Shown: positions 22,763-31,083 of the stretch, piece after piece | Layout of the letters: each line of letters starts with the position of its first letter | Numbering within the stretch: position 1 is the first letter of the stretch | Source: Ruminococcus sp. | Lineage (GTDB): Bacteria > Bacillota > Clostridia > Oscillospirales > Ruminococcaceae | Assembly (NCBI GenBank): GCA_022768805.1 | Contig: JALELB010000023.1 | Span: forward strand, 1 to 45,163 | Direction of reading: 5' to 3' | DNA length: 45,163 nt | Notes under the pieces: generated by a model | Databases searched by the model: none | What the model was told of the DNA's origin: nothing | What the model saw: only the letters and a program-made list of their open reading frames with translations | Made by a program: the position numbers and the translations under genes

Positions 22763-24460
22763 ATGATGAAACATTTCTGGCGCAAAGCTGCGTCGGTTAT
22801 GACAGCTGCTGCGCTTCTGGCGGGTACCTCCGTATGCTTTACGGACGTCATGGGCGGGCAGGGGTTGTCTGCCGGCGCAGTGGATGACACAAACGACGAC
22901 TGGCTGCATGCAGAGGGCGATAAGCTCTATGATATGTACGGCAACGAGGTCTGGTTGACCGGCGCAAACTGGTTCGGCATGAACTGCGGCGAGTGCTTCC
23001 TGCACGGACTCTGGTCCTGTGATATGAGCGACACCCTGGAGTCCATTGCGGATCACGGCATCAACCTGTTACGTATCCCGGTGTCCACGGAGCTGCTCTA
23101 TTACTGGATGATCGGTGAGCCGGATCCGGCTTCCGGCATCAACGCAAAGAATACCCCGGACTACAAGTTCAATCCGGAGCTTTGCCGGGAGGACGGCACC
23201 CAGATGGACAGCCTGGAGATCTTTGATGTGCTGTTGAAGCTCTGCAAGGAAAACGGCATCAAGGTTATGGTGGATGTACACAGCCCGGACGCCAACAACT
23301 CCGGCCATAACTACGAGTTGTGGTACGGCAAGGAAATGAGCACCGGCGTTATGGTCACCACCGACATCTGGATGGATACCTGGGTGTGGCTGGCTGACCG
23401 GTACAAAAATGACGATACGCTGATTGCACTGGATCTGAAAAACGAGCCCCACGGCAAGCGTGGCTACGATTCCGCCACCTGTCCCACCACCATTGCAAAG
23501 TGGGACAATTCCACCGACGAGAATAACTGGAAATACGCCGCAGAAACCTGTGCAAAGAAGATTCTTGAAGTTAACCCCAACGTACTGATCGTGGTCGAGG
23601 GTATTGAGCAGTACCCCAAGACCGATCAGGGCTATGATTTCGATACGCCGGACGTTTGGGAAGCTACTGTATCCAATCCTTCTCCCTGGTATCCGGCATG
23701 GTGGGGCGGCAACCTTCGAGGTGTAAAGGATTACCCCATCAACCTGGGCGAGCATCAGGATAAGCTGGTGTACTCCCCCCACGACTACGGTCCCTCCGTC
23801 TGGCCCCAGACCTGGTTTGAAAAGGATTTCACCACCCAGACCCTGCTGGACGATTACTGGTACGACACCTGGGCATACATCGACGATCAGGGCATCGCTC
23901 CCCTGCTGATCGGTGAGTGGGGCGGCTATATGGATGGTGGCAAGAACCAGAAATGGATGGGTCTGCTGCGGGATTATATGATCGAAAACCACATCAACCA
24001 CACCTTCTGGTGCATCAACCCCAACTCCGGCGATACCGGCGGACTGCTGGACGCAACCTTCTCCACCTGGGATGAGGAAAAATACGGGCTGATGGAGCCC
24101 TCTCTGTGGCAGGATGCAAACGGCCGCTACATCAGTGCGGATCACGTTTACCCCCTGGGCAGCAACGGCCAGAGCCTGACCGAGTACTACGGCGGTACGC
24201 CTACACCCCCTACCACGACTACACAGCCTGCGGAAACCACCGCTCCCAACGATGGCATCAAAGGGGATCTGAACCTGGATGGTCGGGTCACCATCGCAGA
24301 TCTGCTGCTGCTGAGCCGGTACCTGGTGCGGGAAGTAGACGCTTCCGTTATTCCTTCCGCATGGGCATGTGATGTAAACGGCGACAACAAGGTCAATGCG
24401 ATGGACGCTGTGCTGATGAAGCAGTTTCTGGCTCATCTGATTACCGAATTTCCTGCATAA
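22763..24460 (+). CDS. GH5 endoglucanase with dockerin
   Basis: A secreted 565-residue beta-1,4-glucanase. A signal peptide (about 1-39, ending near SAGA) is followed by a GH5 barrel (about 45-470). Glu228 in LKNEPHG is the acid/base and Glu385 in LLIGEWGG the nucleophile. The opening TGANWFGMNCGECFLHGLW matches the GH5_1 type seen in Acidothermus E1, so cellulose or other beta-glucans are likely substrates. A short Thr/Pro linker leads to a dockerin (about 499-562) with loops DLNLDGRVTIAD and DVNGDNKVNAMD, clearly different from the dockerins of the other two enzymes. The start at 22763 follows AGAGGGGA. The frame extending to 22658 begins inside the -35 box and is not real. It is monocistronic. 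Confidence 0.96.
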   Translation: MMKHFWRKAASVMTAAALLAGTSVCFTDVMGGQGLSAGAVDDTNDDWLHAEGDKLYDMYGNEVWLTGANWFGMNCGECFLHGLWSCDMSDTLESIADHGINLLRIPVSTELLYYWMIGEPDPASGINAKNTPDYKFNPELCREDGTQMDSLEIFDVLLKLCKENGIKVMVDVHSPDANNSGHNYELWYGKEMSTGVMVTTDIWMDTWVWLADRYKNDDTLIALDLKNEPHGKRGYDSATCPTTIAKWDNSTDENNWKYAAETCAKKILEVNPNVLIVVEGIEQYPKTDQGYDFDTPDVWEATVSNPSPWYPAWWGGNLRGVKDYPINLGEHQDKLVYSPHDYGPSVWPQTWFEKDFTTQTLLDDYWYDTWAYIDDQGIAPLLIGEWGGYMDGGKNQKWMGLLRDYMIENHINHTFWCINPNSGDTGGLLDATFSTWDEEKYGLMEPSLWQDANGRYISADHVYPLGSNGQSLTEYYGGTPTPPTTTTQPAETTAPNDGIKGDLNLDGRVTIADLLLLSRYLVREVDASVIPSAWACDVNGDNKVNAMDAVLMKQFLAHLITEFPA

Positions 24461-24468
24461 TCCCATTC

Positions 24469-24498
24469 AGGCGTGCTGCAAATGCAGCACGCCTTTTT
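24469..24498 (+). terminator. First terminator after GH5
   Basis: AGGCGTGCTGC (24469-24479) pairs perfectly with GCAGCACGCCT (24484-24494) around AAAT, followed by TTTTT. Confidence 0.93.
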
Positions 24499-24525
24499 CC
24501 GAAACCGCCCGTTAAGCAACAGGAA

Positions 24526-24563
24526 AGCCTGGGGACGAATCTGCATTCGTCCTCAGGCTTTTT
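24526..24563 (+). terminator. Second, tandem terminator after GH5
   Basis: A 15-bp stem (24526-24540 with 24545-24559, one G-U) with a CTGC loop and a trailing TTTTTC. It lies about 30 nt after the first terminator. The stretch between them has no gene. Confidence 0.9.
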
Positions 24564-24644
24564 CTTGGCTTGCTCGTTAAATCGGGAATTTGTAAGTAAG
24601 TCAAAGGAGAATTTAAGCAAGTTCAAAAACAGGAATGTACCAAT

Positions 24645-24866
24645 TCATTTTCTGCCCACAAAATACCGCATCACTGCATCCTCTATGAGTGAATAGATTG
24701 GTTCAAGACTTTCCGGAATAAAAATATCTGCCTTAGTATCAAAATCAAATGTAAAAACAATTGGCTTGTGATTGTAGAGAAGCGGTGTTCCATCTTCTTT
24801 GCCAAGATTACCAGTAACAAGATTTCCTCTCTGATTAAGAGACTTAGGAATTACAAAAAGTTGCAT
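24645..24866 (-). CDS. Small orphan protein of unknown function
   Basis: A 73-residue protein I do not recognise. It has a short beta-rich look (MQLFVIPKSLNQRG, IVFTFDFDTKADIFI) and an acidic C-terminal helix (LEPIYSLIEDAVMRYF). It has no signal peptide or membrane segment. AAGGAGAACAGCC gives a good ribosome-binding site for the ATG at 24866. Its base composition is more AT-rich than the surrounding genes, suggesting recent arrival or relaxed selection. A 24-bp palindrome lies 34 nt upstream of the start. It could also be a remnant of a longer gene. Confidence 0.6.
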   Translation of the reverse strand: MQLFVIPKSLNQRGNLVTGNLGKEDGTPLLYNHKPIVFTFDFDTKADIFIPESLEPIYSLIEDAVMRYFVGRK

Positions 24867-24899
24867 GGCTGTTCTCCTTATTTATAAATATTTAAAAAC

Positions 24900-24923
24900 A
24901 ATGATAAATCCCGATTTATCATT
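24900..24923. promoter_or_regulatory. 24-bp palindrome upstream of the orphan gene
   Basis: AATGATAAATC and GATTTATCATT (24900-24910 and 24913-24923) are perfect 11-bp arms around a 2-bp centre. The tiny centre makes a DNA operator for a dimeric regulator more likely than an RNA hairpin. On the minus strand GTTTTT follows it, so a terminator cannot be excluded. Confidence 0.6.
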
Positions 24924-24967
24924 CCCATCATGACAGCACAAACATAGCCCCCTGTCAATCCCAAGGG

Positions 24968-25001
24968 AAAGACACCTCCGACCGTACTGGCCGGAAGTGT
25001 C
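24968..25001 (-). terminator. Probable terminator of the glycogen operon
   Basis: A 13-position stem with two mismatches (24971-24983 with 24989-25001) around GTACT, followed on the minus strand by TTTCCCTT. It lies 75 nt after the glgA stop. Confidence 0.6.
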
Positions 25002-25075
25002 TGTTTCAACATCCTTTACAGGTCTGCATAAAGATGACGGAGGCTATCCTTTGTCATAAAACGCTGTATGCTGCC

Positions 25076-26497
25076 TCAGTGCCGTTCCACAAGCTCCCGG
25101 TACAGGCCCATATACAGCTCCGCAGAGGTGTTCCAGCTGAAGTCGCCCTCCATAGCTGTCCGCTGCAGCGTCTTCCAGCGTTCCTGATCCTTGTAGGCGT
25201 TCCGTGCCCGGTTGCAGGCGCCCAACATATCGTGAGCGTTGTAGGTTTTGAAGGTGAAGCCGTTGCCGTTTTCACCGCCGCCGTCCCGAACGGTATCCCG
25301 CAGGCCGCCGGTCTCCCGGACGATGGGCAGCGTGCCGTAGCGCATGGCCACCATCTGTGCCAGTCCGCAGGGCTCGCTCTGGGAGGGCATCAGGAACATA
25401 TCCGCACCTGCATAGATCCGTCTTGCCAGCTGGGGCACAAAGCCCAGGGTTACGCTGACTCTGCCCGGATGCCGCCAGGCCATCTCCTTGAAGAAATCCT
25501 CAAAGATTTTTTCGCCGCTGCCCAGAATGGCAAACTTATAGCCAAGATTCAGAATATCCTCAAATACATAGCGGATCAGATCAATGCCCTTGTGGGATAC
25601 AAAACGGGTTACGATGCCGATAATGGGCTCATCCCCATCCTGCAGCCTCAGCTCCTCCAGCAGTGCCTGCTTGCACTTTGCCTTGCCCGCCATATCCTTC
25701 AGCGAATAATTGGCCGGAATTGCCGGATCCGTTTCCGGATTGTAGCCGTCCACGTCGATGCCGTTCAGGAAGCCGCACAGCTTATACTGCTTGGTATTCA
25801 GTGCCCTGTCCAGCCCGTGGGAATACCAGGGGTCAAGAATCTCCCAGGCATAGCTGGGGCTGACTGTGGTGATCTTGTCGGCGGTTTCGATGGCACCCTT
25901 CATCATATTCACACAGCCGTCATACTCCAGAAGCCCTGTGTGGTACAAGGGAATGCCCATCAGCTCATTAAGCACCTCCTTGCCGTACTTACCCTGGTAC
26001 TGGATATTGTGAATGGTAAATACGGTATGGATATTCTCATAGCCCTGCTGGTACTTGTAGAAAATCTGATAGTAAACCGGGATCATCGCCGCCTGCCAGT
26101 CGTTGGCGTGGATAATATCCGGCTTGAAGTCGATACAGCGGATCATCTCCAGCACTGCACGGCTGTAGAAGACAAATCGCTCGCAATCATCATAGAAGCC
26201 GTAGATCCCGTCCCGGCCGAAGTAATACTCGTTGTCGATGAAATAATAGGTGACGCCCTTGTAGATGCCGGTAAAAATGCCGCAGTACTGCTTCCGCCAG
26301 GATACATCCACGGTAATATTGGTCAGGAAGGTCAGGCTGTCCCGCATCTCCCCAGAAATGCACTTGTACAGCGGAATCACAACCCTGCAGTCATGTCCCT
26401 TGTCCACGATGGCGGCAGGCAAAGAGCCAGCCACATCCGCCAGACCGCCGGAGGCTGCATAGGGAAGCGCCTCGCTTGCTGCAAACAAAATATTCAT
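25076..26497 (-). CDS. glgA: Glycogen synthase
   Basis: Transfers glucose from ADP-glucose to growing alpha-1,4-glucan chains. The 473-residue GT5 enzyme has the N-terminal KTGG-equivalent loop read here as ALPYAASGGLADVAGSLP, IHANDWQAAMIP, FTIHNIQYQG, LNGIDVDGYNP and the C-terminal PSQSEPCGLAQMVAMRYGT with RETGGLRDTV. I start at 26497 (MNILFAASE), nine nt from GGAGGG; the ATG at 26506 abuts that site. It is the last gene of glgB-glgC-glgD-glgA, starting 20 nt after glgD. The usual Lys of the KxGGL motif appears replaced in the ASGGLADV context. Confidence 0.96.
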   Translation of the reverse strand: MNILFAASEALPYAASGGLADVAGSLPAAIVDKGHDCRVVIPLYKCISGEMRDSLTFLTNITVDVSWRKQYCGIFTGIYKGVTYYFIDNEYYFGRDGIYGFYDDCERFVFYSRAVLEMIRCIDFKPDIIHANDWQAAMIPVYYQIFYKYQQGYENIHTVFTIHNIQYQGKYGKEVLNELMGIPLYHTGLLEYDGCVNMMKGAIETADKITTVSPSYAWEILDPWYSHGLDRALNTKQYKLCGFLNGIDVDGYNPETDPAIPANYSLKDMAGKAKCKQALLEELRLQDGDEPIIGIVTRFVSHKGIDLIRYVFEDILNLGYKFAILGSGEKIFEDFFKEMAWRHPGRVSVTLGFVPQLARRIYAGADMFLMPSQSEPCGLAQMVAMRYGTLPIVRETGGLRDTVRDGGGENGNGFTFKTYNAHDMLGACNRARNAYKDQERWKTLQRTAMEGDFSWNTSAELYMGLYRELVERH

Positions 26498-26517
26498 ATG
26501 GATCATCCCTCCTGCAA

Positions 26518-27642
26518 TTAAATTTTTGCGCCCTTGCTGATATAAAGGGGATAGCTCTGGGAGCCGGTCAGCACCCGGTCATCCACGATCTCCACATCCT
26601 TGTCGGTAATCACGCAGTTCAGGCTGCACTTGTTGCCGATGGTGGTATTCTGCATAATGACGCTGTTTTTGACCACAGCCCCCTTGCCGATCTTGACGCC
26701 CCGGAAGAGCACGCAGTTTTCCACCTTGCCCTCGATGATGCAGCCGTCTGCAATCAGGGAGTTCTTGATATCCGACTCCAGGCCGAAGCGAACAGGGCCG
26801 TTGTCCATAATCTTGGTGTAAATCGGTGCGGACTTCGTGAACAGGCCGTTCCGGTTTTCCGGATTCAGAAGCGCCATATTGGCGTCATAGTAGCTGGACA
26901 GGCTGTCCAGACGGGCAACGTAGCCCGTATGCTCATAGGCAGCGATCCGGTAGCCTGCTGCCTTATCCTGCAGCACATCCCGGCTGAAGCTGTACTGGTT
27001 CCGGCTCATTTTCTCCTTCACCAGCTGCTTGAGGAAGGACTTGCTCAGCACAAAGGTGTCCAAGCAAAGATTCCCGGTGCCCCGCATAGGCGGGTCAATC
27101 ATCACGTCATCCACCATGCCGTCCGCCCCGATGCCCAGCAGGGTGGCATTCTGGTTTACGTCCTTGTCGTAAAAGCCCTTGGCATAAGCAACTGTAATAT
27201 CCGCACCGCTTGCGATATGTGCACGGATCATGGGCCGGTAGTCGATGGTGGTGACAATATCACAGTCGGACAGCACCACATATTCCGCCGGAGAATGCTC
27301 CACATAGTCCCACACCCCGTCCAGCGCTTCAAGTCTGCCCCGGTAAATACCGGTGCCTACATGGCTGAAGGGGGGCAGCAGATGCAGACCGCCGTTCTTT
27401 CTGGACAGATCCCACTCACGGCCGGAGCCCAGATGATCCAGCAGAGAGCCGTAGTTGGACTTGGTGATGACCCCCACATCGTCGATGCCGGAATTCACCA
27501 TATTGGACAGGGGGAAGTCGATCAGCCGGTACCGTCCCCCGAAGGGCACGGAGCCCATGGTGCGGCGCTTGGTCAGATCAATGATGGAGGAATCGTGCAT
27601 ACTTGCAAAAATCAATCCCATTACGCTAATATTTGCACTCAT
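26518..27642 (-). CDS. glgD: ADP-glucose pyrophosphorylase subunit GlgD
   Basis: The second, probably regulatory subunit of Firmicute glucose-1-phosphate adenylyltransferase. The 374-residue protein keeps the fold and the substrate-side block FGGRYRLIDFPLSNMVNSGI. It lacks the GGxGxRL nucleotide loop of GlgC (it reads FASMHDSSIIDL) and the catalytic GGDHIY motif (it reads SDCDIVTTID). Left-handed beta-helix repeats form the C-terminus. The start at 27642 is chosen because the AGGAG, which overlaps the end of glgC, is 8 nt away; the ATG at 27648 is only 2 nt away. The tight overlap implies translational coupling and a fixed GlgC:GlgD ratio. Confidence 0.95.
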   Translation of the reverse strand: MSANISVMGLIFASMHDSSIIDLTKRRTMGSVPFGGRYRLIDFPLSNMVNSGIDDVGVITKSNYGSLLDHLGSGREWDLSRKNGGLHLLPPFSHVGTGIYRGRLEALDGVWDYVEHSPAEYVVLSDCDIVTTIDYRPMIRAHIASGADITVAYAKGFYDKDVNQNATLLGIGADGMVDDVMIDPPMRGTGNLCLDTFVLSKSFLKQLVKEKMSRNQYSFSRDVLQDKAAGYRIAAYEHTGYVARLDSLSSYYDANMALLNPENRNGLFTKSAPIYTKIMDNGPVRFGLESDIKNSLIADGCIIEGKVENCVLFRGVKIGKGAVVKNSVIMQNTTIGNKCSLNCVITDKDVEIVDDRVLTGSQSYPLYISKGAKI

Positions 27643-27654
27643 AGTCATATCTCC

Positions 27655-28857
27655 TTACAGGTTGTCAGAAATAATCTGCTTGGGCAGTACGGCTTTTCCT
27701 TCGGAAATATCCACCTTGTGACCTACAACTGCAATGCCCCATTCGTCACGGTTTTCAATGGTTTCCGGACTTGCGCCCACATGTGCATTTTCATGGATCA
27801 CGCAGTCCTCGCCTACAATGGAATATTCCACAACAGCTCCGGCCTTGACCACTGTACCGGGCATGATGATGCTGTACTTGACGGTGGCATTCTCCTCAAT
27901 CACAGCGCCGGAGAAAATGATGGAAAAGTCTACAGTTCCGTTGATCTCACAGCCCTCGGAGATCATGGAATTCTCCACCGCCGCCTTGTCCCCAATGTAC
28001 TGGGGCGGCATATTCAGGTTCCGGGAATAGATCTTCCACTCCTTGTCATACAGATCCAGGGGCACGCTGGGGCTCAGCAGGTCCATATTGGCCTCCCACA
28101 GGCTGTCCAGGGTTCCAACGTCCTTCCAGTAGCCCTCAAAGGCATAGGCGAACAGCCGTTCTCCTGCTGCCAGCATAGCGGGAATAATATCCTTGCCGAA
28201 GTCCTTGGAGCCGGTGTTGGCGTTTTCATTTTCAATCAGATACTGCTTGAGCTTCTTCCAGGTAAAGATGTAGATGCCCATGGACGCCAGGGTGGACTTG
28301 GGCTCCTTGGGCTTTTCGGCAAATTCCACAACTCTGCCCTCTTTGTCACAGGTCATGATGCCCAGGCGGGTCGCCTCCTCCAGGGACACTTCCTGTACTG
28401 CAATGGTGCAGTCTGCCTGGTTCTGCTTGTGGAACTGGAGCATCTTGGAGTAATCCATCCTGTAAATATGGTCGCCGCCCAGGACGATTACATACTCCGG
28501 GTCATAGCGCTCGATAAAGCTCATGTTCTGGTAGATGGCATTGGCCGTACCCTCATACCAGGAGGCACCTGCATTGGTCTGGTAGGGGGGCAGCACATGC
28601 ACGCCGCCATGCAGCTTATCCAGATCCCAGGGCTGCCCGTTGCCGATATAGTCATTGAGCACCAGGGGCTGATACTGGGTCAGCACCCCCACCGTATCGA
28701 TACCGGAATTGGTGCAGTTGGAAAGCGGGAAATCAATAATCCGGTACTTGCCCCCATAGGGCACTGCCGGCTTTGCCATATCCTGCGTCAGGGCATACAG
28801 ACGGCTGCCTTGTCCGCCCGCCAGAAGCATTGCTACACATTCTTTTTTAATGTACAT
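27655..28857 (-). CDS. glgC: ADP-glucose pyrophosphorylase catalytic subunit GlgC
   Basis: Makes ADP-glucose from glucose-1-phosphate and ATP, the committed step of glycogen synthesis. The 400-residue protein has [15 protein letters not shown] at the N-terminus, [20 protein letters not shown], the catalytic [10 protein letters not shown], and FAEKPKEP for glucose-1-phosphate binding. C-terminal hexapeptide repeats include [20 protein letters not shown]. The ribosome-binding site is weak (GGGT about 10 nt upstream) and a hairpin precedes it (28869-28891), so translation may be controlled. It lies between glgB and glgD. Confidence 0.96.
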   Translation of the reverse strand: MYIKKECVAMLLAGGQGSRLYALTQDMAKPAVPYGGKYRIIDFPLSNCTNSGIDTVGVLTQYQPLVLNDYIGNGQPWDLDKLHGGVHVLPPYQTNAGASWYEGTANAIYQNMSFIERYDPEYVIVLGGDHIYRMDYSKMLQFHKQNQADCTIAVQEVSLEEATRLGIMTCDKEGRVVEFAEKPKEPKSTLASMGIYIFTWKKLKQYLIENENANTGSKDFGKDIIPAMLAAGERLFAYAFEGYWKDVGTLDSLWEANMDLLSPSVPLDLYDKEWKIYSRNLNMPPQYIGDKAAVENSMISEGCEINGTVDFSIIFSGAVIEENATVKYSIIMPGTVVKAGAVVEYSIVGEDCVIHENAHVGASPETIENRDEWGIAVVGHKVDISEGKAVLPKQIISDNL

Positions 28858-28868
28858 AATTCATACCC

Positions 28869-28891
28869 GATTTTTCCAAGGAGGAAAAATC
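28869..28891 (-). promoter_or_regulatory. Hairpin in the glgB-glgC spacer
   Basis: GATTTTTCC and GGAAAAATC are perfect 9-bp arms around a 5-nt loop. On the mRNA the stem end and loop read CCTCCTT, complementary to a Shine-Dalgarno sequence, and GAGAGGAG lies just upstream as a possible alternative partner. Confidence 0.55.
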
Positions 28892-28919
28892 CACTCCTCT
28901 CTGCATTCATTGGTGAAGC

Positions 28920-30860
28920 TTATTTCTGCGCCGCTTTGGACGGTGCGGATTTCTTGGTGGATTTACGTTTTTTATAGGGCACCGGCTTGAAGAACATGGT
29001 GGACAGGGGCGCCAGAGTCAAGGAAATGCTGTTGTCAAAGCCATGCATGGGAATCGCCTGGGACCGGACGGACTTTGCAGCCACGCCGGAACCGCCGAAT
29101 TCCACATCGTCTGAATTGAACAGCAGCTTGTAGCTTCCCCGATAGGGCACGCCGATCCGGTAATCCTGCCGCTCCACCGGCACAAAGTTGCATACCACAA
29201 TCAGTTCGTCTCCCCTATCGTCAAACCGCCGGAATGCAATGACGCTCTGCTGATAATCGTCGTTGGAGATCCAGCTGAAGCCCTCCCAGGAGTCGTCCCG
29301 TTCCCACAGGGGCGGATGCTCCACATAGAACCGGTTCAGCTTCCTGGTGTACTGGAGCATGGTATTGTGCTTGGGATAATCCAGCAGCATCCAGTCCAGC
29401 TGCTGCTGATAATCCCATTCCTTCATCTGGCCGAATTCCTGCCCCATAAAGAGCAGCTTCTTGCCCGGGTGCGCCATCATATAGCCCAGAAACGCCCGGT
29501 AGGAGTCGAATTTCTGGTCGTAGCCGCCGCTCATCTTGCTGATCATGGAGCACTTTCCGTGCACCACCTCATCGTGGGAAATAGGCAGGATGTAATTTTC
29601 GGAAAAACAGTAGAAGAACGAAAAGGTCAGTTTATCGTGATTGCCGGAACGGAACAAAGGATCCATGGACATATAGCTGAGCATATCGTTCATCCAGCCC
29701 ATATTCCACTTGAAGTTGAAGCCCAGCCCCCCGTCGCAGGTGGGCTTGGTCACCATGGGCCAGGCGGTGGATTCCTCCGCAATCATCATGGCATCCGGGA
29801 ATTTTTCAAATACTGCTTCGTTCAGATGCCGCAAAAAGGCAATGGCTTCCAGATTTTCCTTGCCGCCGTCCTTGTTGGGACACCACTGGCCGTCCGGTCT
29901 GTCATAATCCAGGTACAACATGGAGGCAACCGCATCCACCCGCAGACCGTCCACATGGAATTCCTCAAACCAGTAGCATGCGCTGGAAATCAGAAAGGAG
30001 CAGACCTCCGGCTTGCCGTAGTCGAATACCTTGGTGCCCCAGGCGAAATGCTCCCCCTTGCGCACGTCCGCATACTCGTAGCAGCAGCCCCCGTCAAATT
30101 CAAACAGCCCGTGGCCGTCCCGGGGGAAGTGGGCAGGCACCCAGTCCAGAATCACGCCGATGCCCGCAGCGTGGAATGCGTCCACCATGGCGCGGAAGTC
30201 ATCCGGCGTGCCGAACCGGGAGGTAGGGGCAAAGTACCCCGTTACCTGATAGCCCCAGGAGCCGTCATAAGGATACTCCGTCAGGGGCATGAACTCGATA
30301 TGGGTGTAGGACATTTTCTGCAGATACGGGATCATCTGCTTGGCAAAGCTCCGGTAATCCAGAAAGCTCCCGTCCGGATTGGTGCGCCAGGAATTGAAGT
30401 GAACCTCATACACATTCACCGGACTTTTATAGATATTTCTCTGGCGCTTGGCAGCACGCCAGTCGTCATCCTGCCATTCATAACTGCTCTCATAGATCTT
30501 GGTGGCAGTAGCAGGCCTGGTTTCATAGTGGGTACCGTAAGGATCCGCCTTCATGCGGATCTTGCCGTCCCTGCCCTCGATGCTGTATTTATAGGCAGCA
30601 AATTGCTCCAGCCGGGGTGTGCAACATTCCCATACGCCGCCCCCGATGGGATGCATGGGGGTCTGACTTCTGTCCCACTGGTTGAAATCTCCCACCACGG
30701 AAACAGAACGGGCATGGGGCGCCCAGACACGGAAACAATGATACTGTGTACCCTCGTAGGATATCACATGTGCACCAAAGAATAAATAGGATTTGCAGTT
30801 TTTGCCGCATAAAAACAGAGACAATGGAAATTCATTTTCTTTTGTCAAATCTGGAATCAT
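28920..30860 (-). CDS. glgB: 1,4-alpha-glucan branching enzyme, copy 2
   Basis: First gene of the glycogen operon. The 646-residue protein has an N-terminal CBM48 domain (about 30-125, with FRVWAPHARSVSVVGDFNQW) and a GH13 barrel with DWVPAHF, GLRVDAVASM (nucleophile), IAEEST (acid/base) and ISHDEVVHGK, then a C-terminal beta domain. A basic tail (KKRKSTKKSAPSKAAQK) is unusual and could bind glycogen or another acidic partner. GGTGATACT with AAGG precedes the ATG, and a promoter lies at 30884-30912. It is more canonical than the first copy (15671-17500), which carries AEDST and lacks the basic tail. Confidence 0.96.
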   Translation of the reverse strand: MIPDLTKENEFPLSLFLCGKNCKSYLFFGAHVISYEGTQYHCFRVWAPHARSVSVVGDFNQWDRSQTPMHPIGGGVWECCTPRLEQFAAYKYSIEGRDGKIRMKADPYGTHYETRPATATKIYESSYEWQDDDWRAAKRQRNIYKSPVNVYEVHFNSWRTNPDGSFLDYRSFAKQMIPYLQKMSYTHIEFMPLTEYPYDGSWGYQVTGYFAPTSRFGTPDDFRAMVDAFHAAGIGVILDWVPAHFPRDGHGLFEFDGGCCYEYADVRKGEHFAWGTKVFDYGKPEVCSFLISSACYWFEEFHVDGLRVDAVASMLYLDYDRPDGQWCPNKDGGKENLEAIAFLRHLNEAVFEKFPDAMMIAEESTAWPMVTKPTCDGGLGFNFKWNMGWMNDMLSYMSMDPLFRSGNHDKLTFSFFYCFSENYILPISHDEVVHGKCSMISKMSGGYDQKFDSYRAFLGYMMAHPGKKLLFMGQEFGQMKEWDYQQQLDWMLLDYPKHNTMLQYTRKLNRFYVEHPPLWERDDSWEGFSWISNDDYQQSVIAFRRFDDRGDELIVVCNFVPVERQDYRIGVPYRGSYKLLFNSDDVEFGGSGVAAKSVRSQAIPMHGFDNSISLTLAPLSTMFFKPVPYKKRKSTKKSAPSKAAQK

Positions 30861-30883
30861 AGTATCACCTTCCCCTATGCTTT

Positions 30884-30912
30884 ATTTTAACAGATTCCCT
30901 GTTCAGATTCAA
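30884..30912 (-). promoter_or_regulatory. Promoter of the glgBCDA operon
   Basis: On the minus strand TTGAAT (30912-30907) and TAAAAT (30889-30884) are 17 nt apart. The leader would be only about 17 nt. Confidence 0.65.
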
Positions 30913-31083
30913 GCATTTCTGCACATATCAAAAAAAGTTCATATACTCCGCCTAGAATCAACCTTGTGATTTATGCAATCTATACAAATTCAAAGAAGAT
31001 ATGGTGGAAAACTCCCGGACAGCCTCGTATAATTTTCACAAAATACCGCTGTGCGCAAAGAAGGCGGCATCCGCCGCCTTTCC

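Noticed and set aside
26476-28977. A long plus-strand open frame of 833 codons
   Set aside because: It lies antisense to glgC and glgD, is rich in His/Gln/Gly, shows no domain and has no start signals.
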